From Leptospiraceae bacterium (GTDB lineage Bacteria; Spirochaetota; Leptospiria; Leptospirales; Leptospiraceae), in the NCBI GenBank assembly GCA_016711485.1, contig JADJSX010000023.1, forward strand, positions 434,001 to 498,000: DNA of 64,000 bases, written 5' to 3'. The notes below the pieces were generated by a model that saw nothing but the letters and a program-made list of their open reading frames with translations, was not told the origin of the DNA and searched no databases. This document shows positions 37,801-45,957 of the stretch, piece by piece (the first letter of the stretch is position 1; the number at the start of each line of letters is the position of its first letter). The position numbers and the translations under genes are program-made.

Positions 37801-38148
37801 ATGAGTTCTGATTTATTCAAAAAAGAGGACAACCTAACAGAAGAGGAGATTGCCGATCGTAATTTTGCCAAATCTTACAAAAAAATGGAATCCGAAGTAA
37901 ATAGAACTTCCGTTCATAAATTTACTCTTTGGGGAGCATTGACAAATTTTATCTACAGAATTTTATTTGGAACGGATAGAATTGCAAAGTATGAAAACCC
38001 AAAAGAAGGAAAAGTTGGAATGACCACTAACCAAATGAAAAAATTATCATCAGCTTTTGAATCTGTTAGTGATGAATTAAATAAGTACTCTGATAACTCC
38101 TTAACTGAAAAGCAAATATTTCAGAAAACCGAGAAGAGTCTCAAATGA
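37801..38148 (+). CDS. Hypothetical protein
   Basis: 115 residues from ATG 37801, chosen because AGAGGTG lies 4-10 bases upstream; the alternative GTG 37795 would place the start inside that ribosome site. Charged and helical, with one possible amphipathic or weak membrane segment (WGALTNFIYRILFG). Its ATGA overlap with the next gene indicates an operon. Both run opposite to the surrounding restriction-modification genes and may be an insertion into that locus. Confidence 0.6.
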   Translation: MSSDLFKKEDNLTEEEIADRNFAKSYKKMESEVNRTSVHKFTLWGALTNFIYRILFGTDRIAKYENPKEGKVGMTTNQMKKLSSAFESVSDELNKYSDNSLTEKQIFQKTEKSLK

Positions 38149-38603
38149 ATCCCTTTTTTCAGAAATCGCTCCACGCACCGATTGCGGGAAATATAGTTAT
38201 CGGCTATAGTCAATTACGCGACGTTTCTATACTTGAACTAAGAAATAGTTCTTCTTCGCCTGATAGCTCGCATATGTTTTATCGGATGAGAATGCTTGGC
38301 TTTACAGAGGATAATGATTTTAATCTGCACAGATATTATCGAATCCAAAGTATTGCCAAAAAGTATATTACTTACTCTGCCGCATATTCTTTGGATTCAA
38401 TTGAAACGATTCAGAGGAAACTACCGCGTAGCTTCTTTTCCAATTATCTTATAATTCCATCCGAGGATATTGTTGGCTTGTTACGTATTTTAGATCATAG
38501 ACTAATTCAAAAAAAATCAGAGCCTGATATTTGTAGAAAAGATCGATTGTTTAAAGAAATTCGATTTGAGAATTATATGGAATTTATTCCAACAGCAACT
38601 TAG
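38145..38603 (+). CDS. Hypothetical protein
   Basis: 152 residues. Mixed alpha/beta composition, with IAGNIVIGYSQLRDVSIL near the start and LIIPSEDIVGLLRIL near residue 110. No recognised motif. Overlaps the preceding gene by four bases. Ends 34 bases before the convergent gene at 38637. Confidence 0.6.
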   Translation: MNPFFQKSLHAPIAGNIVIGYSQLRDVSILELRNSSSSPDSSHMFYRMRMLGFTEDNDFNLHRYYRIQSIAKKYITYSAAYSLDSIETIQRKLPRSFFSNYLIIPSEDIVGLLRILDHRLIQKKSEPDICRKDRLFKEIRFENYMEFIPTAT

Positions 38604-38636
38604 GCGTCAATTTCAGAATCAGTTTTCATGCAATCC

Positions 38637-38900
38637 CTATACAGCTTTTTGATTTAACTCAATCCGTATCTCATAACCAAGCATCGATAAAAACTCATTC
38701 CACTCATGCCATTGAATTCCAAAGTTTTTAACATTGGACACTCCAATTTTAGAAAGAATATCTGAAATAATAGTCGCATCTTTTTCATCAAATTCGGCTT
38801 GCATAAAACTATCTTCTGCCCATTCGACAAGAGAACGTAAACTTATTTTCAGTAATAGATAATCTTGTATTCTTTGTTTGACTGTTTCTTTAGTTATCAT
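38637..38900 (-). CDS. Hypothetical protein in toxin-antitoxin cluster
   Basis: 87 helical, acidic residues (RSLVEWAEDSFMQAEFDEKDATIISDIL). The pattern LVxWAEDxxM.xxF matches a small conserved family I have seen near toxin-antitoxin and immunity genes, but I cannot name it. It is last in a run of four minus-strand genes after the methyltransferase. Confidence 0.55.
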   Translation of the reverse strand: MITKETVKQRIQDYLLLKISLRSLVEWAEDSFMQAEFDEKDATIISDILSKIGVSNVKNFGIQWHEWNEFLSMLGYEIRIELNQKAV

Positions 38901-38915
38901 CTTCGCTCTTTTGTA

Positions 38916-39122
38916 TTATTGCGATTCTCTTTTCTTTCTACTTTCCATCGCAGCTTTACTCAATTCTTGGACACTGGTGAATTTTGGTAAATTCTCTCGC
39001 CATTTCGTATAATCAAAATTATTTCTTTTGATGATAGAGATAAATCTTTCCGTTTCTAAACTGCCTAGACTTTGAAATAAAACTTGGAAGGCTTGCATTT
39101 TAATTTCAGTATCAGATCGCAT
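38916..39122 (-). CDS. Small protein, paralogue of its upstream neighbour
   Basis: 68 residues. It shares TEIKMQAFQVLF, LETERFISIIKR, NFDYTKWRENL and ELSKAAMESRK with the next gene upstream (39126-39344). Tandem duplicates. The DYTKWRENL type of protein often accompanies PIN-domain toxins, so an antitoxin role is an inference. The gap to the upstream copy is 3 bases. Confidence 0.65.
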   Translation of the reverse strand: MRSDTEIKMQAFQVLFQSLGSLETERFISIIKRNNFDYTKWRENLPKFTSVQELSKAAMESRKKRESQ

Positions 39123-39125
39123 AAT

Positions 39126-39344
39126 TTATTTTACGATTGGAACATCTTTTAGATTTTTCTGATATTCCATAGCCGCTTTACTAATTTCACGACCTGTCAT
39201 TCCTATAAATAGATTTTGTCTCCACTTGGTATAATCAAAGTTTTCTCTTTTTATAAGAGTAATAAATCTCTCTGCATCTAGATTATCCATGTATTTTAAA
39301 AGGGTGCTCATGCCCTCGTATTTTATCTCGGAATCAGTTTTCAT
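39126..39344 (-). CDS. Small protein next to PIN toxin, possible antitoxin
   Basis: 72 residues from ATG 39344, chosen because GGAGG lies 7 bases upstream; a longer TTG start at 39359 would precede that site. Contains SEIKYEGMSTLLKYM, DAERFITLIKRENFDYTKWRQNL and EISKAAMEYQK. It overlaps the end of the PIN gene by 11 bases. Paralogue of 38916-39122. No DNA-binding domain is evident. Confidence 0.7.
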   Translation of the reverse strand: MKTDSEIKYEGMSTLLKYMDNLDAERFITLIKRENFDYTKWRQNLFIGMTGREISKAAMEYQKNLKDVPIVK

Positions 39345-39774
39345 CTTGCTCCTCCACAAAGAAATGTATAGGATTCATCAATCTTATTTCCTTTACCAAA
39401 TTTTTTCTAGTCAAAATTCCATTATCGGTAGTTAAAAAAATGTCTGCTTTTCCTTCAATTGCACAGGAAATATGTAAAGCATCCAAACTTTTAAAGCCTA
39501 ATTCTTCTAAATTTTCCATTCTAGTTAGAACAGTTTCATTTTCTAGAATATTTTGAATAGCTAACTCTTTCCAAGATTGAATAGAAAGTCGTTTTTCATC
39601 CGAAGAATTGCGAGAATTTTCAAAATCTAAAACATAAGACCATAATAATTCTATTTCTTTATTTTTTACCGAATCTTGAATGATTTGCTTGGCTTCCGTT
39701 TCTAATTTAATCTTAGCTTGCGACTGCTCATCATAAGGTCGATTGAAACAACAATTATCTAAATGAATTCTCAT
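39334..39774 (-). CDS. PIN-domain protein (putative toxin RNase)
   Basis: 146 residues. The N-terminus IHLDNCCFNRPYD and later LDALHISCAIEGKADIFLTTD carry the acidic residues of a PIN active site (Asp 5, Asp and Glu/Asp near 100-120). PIN proteins of this size are commonly VapC-like RNases. Start ATG overlaps the end of the methyltransferase gene (ATGA at 39771-39774), and the gene is followed by two small paralogues, one of which may be its antitoxin. Confidence 0.78.
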   Translation of the reverse strand: MRIHLDNCCFNRPYDEQSQAKIKLETEAKQIIQDSVKNKEIELLWSYVLDFENSRNSSDEKRLSIQSWKELAIQNILENETVLTRMENLEELGFKSLDALHISCAIEGKADIFLTTDNGILTRKNLVKEIRLMNPIHFFVEEQDEN

Positions 39775-41414
39775 ATCCTCGGAATCTCTCTTGGAATTTT
39801 CTTAAATGTAATTCGTTTGCTTTGTAAGAAATCGGTGGTCAAAAGACAATTATCCGCATAGATGATATACTCGTCTGCCTTGGTCTTAATGGTTTTCAAG
39901 AAAGCATAATCCAACTCAGTATCTTCTTTTGGGTTATAGAAAAAATAATACGCAACGCCAGAATTCACGCCCAGCAAATACTTATTATCCTTCTTATCAG
40001 GTGCGGGTAATCGTAATTTGGTTTCCATGAAGTAAATATATTCGCATATTTTTTCAACTGGCAAATTAGGATTCAAATTATTTTCTACAAACAGCGGCTC
40101 GCCTAGTTCGTAATAGTCAAACTCTCCACCTGTTCCGTCTACGTCTGCATATCCGCTAATGACTCGCTTGACTCTCTCGGCTGTGATCGTCTCTGCATAG
40201 TCTTCCATTTCAATTAGGATAAACTTTCGATTACCCCCATCTTCTTTGTTGAGGTTTAAGACTGCGTGGGCTGTTGTGCCGGAGCCTGCGAAGGAGTCGA
40301 GGATAATGGAGTCTTTGTCAATGGATATTTGCAAAATTTTTTCAATCAATCTATTTGGCTTAGGAGTTTCAAAAGGCTGACTTGATTCATTAAAAATTCT
40401 TTTTAAAATTTGACGACCGTCTTGGTTATCTCCAACTTCTTCTCTTAGCCATAGAGTTACTGGAACAGTGCCATCTTGAACATCAGATAAAAACCTTTTT
40501 ATTGATGGAACATTGTTACCATCATTTCCAAACCAAATTCTATTATCATTTTTCAATTCTTCAAACTTTTCTTTTGTCACTCTCCAACAATATCCAGCCG
40601 GAGGGTTAACTTTCCTTCCCGATGGTGTCGTAATAGTATAGTCAGTTTTTTCGGAATATGTTTTTACTGATAAATCACTAGATTTCCAAATGCCCCTAGG
40701 ATCATTATCTAGGTTTTTATAACGAGCATTTTGTTCTACCGTTCTCTTGGACAAATTTCTCTTCCAATTGATTTTATTCTTCGCATAACAAACAATAAAA
40801 TCATGCATATCGGAAAAATATTTTGCATCATTCTGTGGGCTATATTTTTTTAGCCAAATCACATTATTCACAAAATTTCCACCACCAAAAATTTCATCTA
40901 GCAGTAACTTCAAATTAGCCTGTTCACTATCATCAATACAAACAAAAATCACTCCATCATCCGATAGAAGTTTATGCAATAACTACAAACGTGGATACAT
41001 CATACAAAGCCATTTGTCATGACGACTTAGGTCTTCTCCTTCTTTGCCGACTACTTGGGCTAACCATTTTTTAATCTTGGGATCATTTACATTGTCATTG
41101 TAAATCCAGTTTTCATTTCCAGTATTATACGGTGGGTCGATTGCAATGCATTTGACTTTACCCTCATATTCAGGAAGAAGTGCCTTGAGTGCTTCTAGAT
41201 TGTCGCCGTGGATGATTTTGTTACCCGATTCACCATCGCGTTTTTGCACAATTGCATTCCCCTCGCCTCTTAGGGGAGGGGCAACTTCAGAATTATCTCT
41301 CAACTTCGATGAGATTGGGGAGAGGTAACGATACTTATGCTCCAGAGTCCTAAACGGAACATCTCTGTGGTGGTTGATTACCTTTTCTTTTCCAATCCAG
41401 TGTAGAGTAGGCAT
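39771..41414 (-). pseudogene. Type III restriction-modification methyltransferase (Mod) with in-frame amber codon
   Basis: An N6-adenine methyltransferase of beta order. Start ATG 41414 opens MPTLHWIGKEKVINHH, the usual Mod N-terminus. Motif IV is IAIDPPYNTGNENW; motif I, later in the protein, is DSFAGSGTTAHAVLNL. TAG at 40983-40985 interrupts KWLCMMYPRL / LLHKLLSDDGVIF; both halves are in the same frame, and the family has one residue at that position. The downstream half has its own ATG at 40979. An in-frame insert (EVAPPLRGEGN) precedes motif IV. Without readthrough the enzyme is split between motifs IV and I and likely inactive. The Res partner is truncated. Confidence 0.82.
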
Positions 41415-41449
41415 TAATAGGTTTTTGGAAATGTTTGGAATGACAAGTA
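41399..41449 (+). repeat. 51-bp direct repeat, left copy (contains Mod start codon)
   Basis: Identical over 51 bases to 42051-42101. It spans the first five Mod codons and their upstream region (minus strand). The pair brackets the DUF2281/ParE genes. Confidence 0.9.
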
Positions 41450-41473
41450 GAATCCTAGAGGCAATTAATATTC

Positions 41474-41501
41474 TTGACAATCTTTGATTTCAATTTAAGA
41501 T
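41474..41501 (+). promoter_or_regulatory. Possible sigma-70 promoter of the DUF2281/ParE module
   Basis: TTGACA at 41474-41479 and TAAGAT at 41496-41501, 16 bases apart. The predicted start point would fall near 41508, close to the in-frame ATG 41509, so the transcript could be nearly leaderless. No ribosome site is present upstream of 41503. Confidence 0.4.
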
Positions 41502-41502
41502 T

Positions 41503-41748
41503 ATGCCTATGGAATCCTTGACAATTCAAAAAATAGAAAAATTACCAGATTTTCTTCAAAAACATCTACATGAGTATGTTGATTTCTTATATCTTCGTTA
41601 TGTAGAAACAAATTCCGATTCAGAGTTATCTGACAAAGGAAAAATGATATTAGACGCAAGGTGGGAAGAGCATCTCAAGAATAAAGATAAAGCAAAGCCT
41701 TGGTCTGAATTTAAAAAGGAAATAATGATAAATGGGAAATCCTTATGA
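41503..41748 (+). CDS. DUF2281-type antitoxin candidate
   Basis: 81 residues. SLTIQKIEKLPDFLQKHLHEYVDFLYLRY is the characteristic DUF2281 helix pair, followed by a linker and WSEFKKEI. Such proteins are small partners of RelE/ParE-type toxins. ATG 41503 or 41509 may be used. Its end overlaps the toxin start by 17 bases. Probably binds and neutralises the toxin encoded next. Confidence 0.78.
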   Translation: MPMESLTIQKIEKLPDFLQKHLHEYVDFLYLRYVETNSDSELSDKGKMILDARWEEHLKNKDKAKPWSEFKKEIMINGKSL

Positions 41749-42052
41749 AGTCATTATTTCACTTCCCGCACAAAAAGATGTCTTAGAAATTATAAAATAT
41801 TATGAAACAGTTCGCGTTGGACTTAGTGACGAATTTCTATTATCCTTTGACGAAACGTTAAATTTTTTATCTACTAATCCCAATATGTATGAAAAAGTGT
41901 ATAACAATTTTCATCAAGCGTTCATGAATACTTTTCAATATGCGATCTTCTATAAAATAGCTGAGATGGAAAAAGAAGTTGAGATTGCGGGAATATTTCA
42001 TACGAAAAGAAATACAGAAATTTGGAAAAAGCGGATTCAATTATTTGAATAG
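41732..42052 (+). CDS. ParE/RelE-family toxin candidate
   Basis: 106 residues. The N-terminus YEVIISLPAQKDVLEIIKYYE, the middle NPNMYEKVYNNFHQAFMNTFQYAIFYKI and the C-terminal strand VEIAGIFHTKRNTEIWKKR fit the RelE/ParE fold with its conserved YAIFY core. Targets in this superfamily are gyrase (ParE) or ribosome-bound mRNA (RelE); this one is ParE-like by pattern. The stop codon coincides with the start of the right-hand 51-bp repeat. Confidence 0.82.
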   Translation: MGNPYEVIISLPAQKDVLEIIKYYETVRVGLSDEFLLSFDETLNFLSTNPNMYEKVYNNFHQAFMNTFQYAIFYKIAEMEKEVEIAGIFHTKRNTEIWKKRIQLFE

Positions 42053-42101
42053 TGTAGAGTAGGCATTAATAGGTTTTTGGAAATGTTTGGAATGACAAGT
42101 A
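42051..42101 (+). repeat. 51-bp direct repeat, right copy
   Basis: Exact match to 41399-41449, starting at the toxin stop codon. The insert plus one repeat copy is 652 bp. Confidence 0.9.
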
Positions 42102-42255
42102 AAAACTCTAATAAAAACCTCCGTGTTCATCTATCTCCATTCCTCCCTTTGGAATAAATTTCCAAGAAAATTTTAGTTGATCTATTGGATTAAAATCTAA
42201 TTCGGTAAAAGGGAGTTAGAATGTTTCAATAGATTTCAAAAAATTTTAAACTGCC

Positions 42256-42642
42256 ATGTCATTAGAAAATCAAATAAATTGTCCTGAGTGTAATAAACTA
42301 AATCCGTATGATGCAAAGTTTTGTGGTTTTTGCGGTATGAATTTGGTAGAAGTTATGGACACAGATTTACTCCTGTTGCAGACAGAGCTTGAACCCAAAC
42401 ACTATAAAATCAAAAAGAGACTTGGACAAGGGGGAATGGCATCCGTTTATTTAGCGGAACAAATAAAATTGGAACGTCTCGTTGCTGTAAAAATTCTCAG
42501 TAAAGAATTGTCTGAGAACAAAGAAATGAGAGAGCGGTTTCTAAGCGAAGCAAGGACTGAGGCAAAAATAAAACACTATGCGATAGTTGAAATATTTGAT
42601 GTAGGAGTAGTGGATGGAAGACCATATTTTATCATGGAATAA
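42256..42642 (+). pseudogene. Truncated Ser/Thr protein kinase with zinc ribbon
   Basis: 128 residues. An N-terminal zinc ribbon (CPECN, CGFCG) is followed by the kinase N-lobe: glycine loop LGQGGMASVYLAE, beta-3 lysine in VAVKIL and helix C glutamate in LSEARTEAKIKH. It stops at GRPYFIME, exactly where the hinge should begin. The catalytic loop and DFG are missing. No repeat is evident at the break. Decayed gene or ancient deletion. Confidence 0.75.
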
Positions 42643-42751
42643 GAGTAACGAATTTTTTGTCAGATGTTATAATGAAAAACAAAAGTAGCACTAGAATTTA
42701 ACCAAAAAGATAAATCTTTAGGTTCTACACTTCCGTCTTAATTTTTCTAGA

Positions 42752-44368
42752 TTATTTTTCTAACATTTGTGTCTCACCTGACCAATCTGGTGGAACTCCA
42801 TGCTCCGCATAATAGAGAGAACGCTCATAATGAATACGCGCTGCTTTATCAGCGGAATCGTTTTCTAGAACCTTTTGGAAAATAGTGGCAGCATTTTCAA
42901 AATCGCGATTTCGCATTGCTTGAATTCCTGATTCAAAAATATCTCTCGTAGAAAGTTTTATATTAATAATCCTCTGAGAAGTTCCATTTAAAATTTCAAA
43001 GATATCGACCGGTTTTTCTTTGCCCTTCACAATTACTTTATCAACGAGTCTATGATAAAAAGGACTCATGTCTTCGATTTGTTTCAACGCATATTCGCTA
43101 ATTAAGCAAGTTGCTCCATAGACTTTTGTTAAACCTTCTAGACGAGAAGCAAGATTCACCGCATCAGAAATTACAGTTCCCTGAATTCGAAGTTCGGAAC
43201 CCACAATGCCAAGAATAAGACTACCTGAATGAATTCCAATTCCGATTGAAGTTCTTTTAAATCCCTTTACCTCCTGAGATTTATTAAACACGTGTAAGGC
43301 ATTTAACATATCAATAGATGCTTTTACTGCATTAACAGGTTTTGGAAAAATAGCCATAATGGCATCCCCGATATATTTATCAACGAAACCTTCGTTATTC
43401 ATTACATGGGGTCCCATTGCATCTAGATAGGAATTGATATATTGAAATGTTTGTTCTGCCGTAAGTTTTTCTGATATTGAGGTAAATGAGCGTATGTCGG
43501 AAAATAGAATTGTCATTTCTAATTGGATTTGATCTCCGAGGGAAATATCAATTACAGAATTTTTATTTAAAAAATTTAAAAATTCCATTGGAACAAATTT
43601 ACCATAAGATTTTAATAATGCTCTTTTGTGCTCATCAGCTACTTTTAATTTAAAACTCATCTCGTTAAAATTTTTAGCCAGATCCCCTATTTCATCTGAG
43701 GTTCTGATATCAATTTTAGTATCCAAATTCCCTTCGCCTATTACACGGACACTATCGCTTAATATTCGAATGTTCTTTGTAAAAAATCTAGAAATAATAA
43801 GAGATAAAATAATAATTAAAAATGAAATTAAAATCGAAATGATGAATATGTTTTTCTTGAAAGAATTTAATTCAGCATACAGTATTTCTTCATCGTATTC
43901 AAAAATAACAAATCCTAATTTTAATGAGGATAAATCATCTTCTTCTAAATAGATTGGAAATTCAAAACGAATGATTTCTCTAGAATTTATTTCAAGTCTA
44001 GAAGTATTGGATGAATTCAATAATTTTAAATATTTAATTTCCTCTTCGGATATTCTTTTCCCGATTTTTTCCTGGTCCATTGCGGCTACAAAATTTCCGT
44101 ATTTATTAATCACATACGCTGAACGCAACGCAGAATTCTTTGCAGTTTTAAGTTTGTTTATAATTCCAATTGTTCCTTCATAGGCTGAATTCAATAAAAG
44201 TTCTTCTCGTGCTACAGTCGAAAAATTTAAAGCAAGGTTGTAACATACGTCAAATGTTTTCGTTGTAATGATTTCTTCACTTCTTTGCAAAAAAATAAAC
44301 GAAAGAGGTGTAATTGCAATTATCGCAACTAAAAATAAAACTAAAGTGAGTTTGAAGCTAATCTTCAT
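42752..44368 (-). CDS. Membrane-bound adenylate cyclase with HAMP domain
   Basis: 538 residues. The first helix (LTLVLFLVAIIAITPLSFIF) and a second near 173-195 bracket a periplasmic sensor of about 140 residues. A HAMP domain follows (ILSDSVRVIGEGNLDTKI). The class III cyclase (about 275-450) has FSDIRSFTSISE, GFVDKYIGDAIMAIFP and GTVISDAVNLASRLEGL, intact. A TPR-like tail is like that of the kinase-cyclase at 931-6252. Its start overlaps the substrate-binding gene by four bases, and it is the third gene of an operon with the TonB receptor. It likely reports periplasmic binding events as cAMP. Confidence 0.9.
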   Translation of the reverse strand: MKISFKLTLVLFLVAIIAITPLSFIFLQRSEEIITTKTFDVCYNLALNFSTVAREELLLNSAYEGTIGIINKLKTAKNSALRSAYVINKYGNFVAAMDQEKIGKRISEEEIKYLKLLNSSNTSRLEINSREIIRFEFPIYLEEDDLSSLKLGFVIFEYDEEILYAELNSFKKNIFIISILISFLIIILSLIISRFFTKNIRILSDSVRVIGEGNLDTKIDIRTSDEIGDLAKNFNEMSFKLKVADEHKRALLKSYGKFVPMEFLNFLNKNSVIDISLGDQIQLEMTILFSDIRSFTSISEKLTAEQTFQYINSYLDAMGPHVMNNEGFVDKYIGDAIMAIFPKPVNAVKASIDMLNALHVFNKSQEVKGFKRTSIGIGIHSGSLILGIVGSELRIQGTVISDAVNLASRLEGLTKVYGATCLISEYALKQIEDMSPFYHRLVDKVIVKGKEKPVDIFEILNGTSQRIINIKLSTRDIFESGIQAMRNRDFENAATIFQKVLENDSADKAARIHYERSLYYAEHGVPPDWSGETQMLEK

Positions 44369-45954
44369 AATGCGCAGGGTGATTCCTTATTATTTGAACA
44401 ATTTTTTAACTTTTCTAATGCGTCACGCTTTGCTTTTGATATTCTAAGATACTCTATTGCCTTTTTATCATCGGGCTGAATCAGTAAAATATTTTGAAAG
44501 TTTGCGCACGCATTTTCATAACTTCGAGTATTATAATACTTTTCTCCTAATTGATGCATTTCTGGTAACTTAGTTTTTAAGTCTCTGCGAAGTTTCTCCA
44601 GTGAAATTTTTGCATCCCTGTTTGTGGAATCAATTTTTAATGCGGAGAGATAACTTGAAATCGCCTGAAAAGAACTTCCCTTTTTCTGAAAGGAATCCCC
44701 TTCTTTTCTTTTTTTCTCACTTGCTAAAAAGACAGACTGAGTATACTTTTCCTTAGCCACCGGATAATTTGCATTAATCGATAAAACTTTACTGTATAGA
44801 ATGGAAGCTTCCGTGTATTTTTCTTGATTCATAAGTAAGGAAGCTTCTTCCATTAGAGAATAAATTTTAGAGTTATACTTTTCGGAAGTAATTTTTGTTG
44901 AATAGAAATTTGCCAACTCATTATCTGGATCGCGATTTAATGCATATTGGAAAACGTTAAACGCAGATCCCGTTTTTCTCTTACTATATAAATCGATTCC
45001 ACTCTGATTTAATTCGTCTAATTCCATTCTGAAATGTAAGGACTTTGGAATTTCCAGATTTGACTCTTTCAAATAATCTTCATTGATTTTTAAAAATTCA
45101 TTTTTGGGAAAACTATAAGGACCGAAGTTACACTTAGTCTTTTGTTGATTCAAATCGTTTAGTAAATTTCCAGTCTGAACGCCTAATCCATAGTAGTCGA
45201 TATCCAAGCTCATACCAATTCCTAACTCTGTTAAGGAATTAAAATTTGCGATTAATGGAATTTGTTTTTTCTTAGCAAACTCCGATAGAATGGAAAAATT
45301 TTCTTTATCAAACAAAGGATCAGGCTGTAATACGATTGCATGTATCTCGTCTTTTGCTTTCTCTAATTCTTTTTCTAGAGTCGATGTCTCAGAAACAAAG
45401 ACTGGACGGAATATAAATCCATGCATAAAATCAATATCACGCCCAACTTCCGTATAATAATTTCCAGTAGGTAGACTATAAAACATATAAACATTACGAG
45501 CTTCTACTTTAATTTCTCGAATCAATAAAAATAATTTTTCTAGAGATACATCAGAAAATAAACCACAATTAGAACCGAGTTCGTATTTAATAGTTGATCT
45601 AGAAAAACTAACCATTGTAAATAAATTTCTAACTTTTGTTTTGGTTCTTGCTTCTTGTGTTGCTCTATTTCCGACGGTAATAAGTGTCTTATCACCTGAC
45701 GTATTTTCATTTCCAAATAATGTCTTTTCGCTCCAATTAACGGGAAGGTCTTCCATATAAAATATTTTAAGTGGAGTTTTGGCAGAGTATTGTATGCCTG
45801 CGAGAACTTTATTATAGAGTGTAGATTTTGAAGAGACCAAAACAGGCGTTTCAGGATTGATTGGAAAATTGAAAATAGATAGAGTTATAAATAAAATTAT
45901 TTTATAGTATTTTAGTTTTAAAGTTTTATAAATTAAGTCTTTGAATAATTTCAT
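44365..45954 (-). CDS. Periplasmic ABC-type binding protein fused to TPR repeats
   Basis: 529 residues. After an N-terminal hydrophobic segment (KIILFITLSIFNFPI) comes a region of about 260 residues resembling ABC_sub_bind proteins: ITVGNRATQEARTK, NVYMFYSLPTGN and LQPDPLFDKENFSILSEFAKKKQIPLIANFNS. The remaining 230 residues are TPR repeats (YSKRKTGSAFNVFQYALNRDPDNELA and others). No ABC permease is encoded nearby. The gene starts 3 bases after the TonB receptor stop and overlaps the cyclase, so it probably acts as the periplasmic link between them. Confidence 0.78.
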   Translation of the reverse strand: MKLFKDLIYKTLKLKYYKIILFITLSIFNFPINPETPVLVSSKSTLYNKVLAGIQYSAKTPLKIFYMEDLPVNWSEKTLFGNENTSGDKTLITVGNRATQEARTKTKVRNLFTMVSFSRSTIKYELGSNCGLFSDVSLEKLFLLIREIKVEARNVYMFYSLPTGNYYTEVGRDIDFMHGFIFRPVFVSETSTLEKELEKAKDEIHAIVLQPDPLFDKENFSILSEFAKKKQIPLIANFNSLTELGIGMSLDIDYYGLGVQTGNLLNDLNQQKTKCNFGPYSFPKNEFLKINEDYLKESNLEIPKSLHFRMELDELNQSGIDLYSKRKTGSAFNVFQYALNRDPDNELANFYSTKITSEKYNSKIYSLMEEASLLMNQEKYTEASILYSKVLSINANYPVAKEKYTQSVFLASEKKRKEGDSFQKKGSSFQAISSYLSALKIDSTNRDAKISLEKLRRDLKTKLPEMHQLGEKYYNTRSYENACANFQNILLIQPDDKKAIEYLRISKAKRDALEKLKNCSNNKESPCAL

Positions 45955-45957
45955 ATT

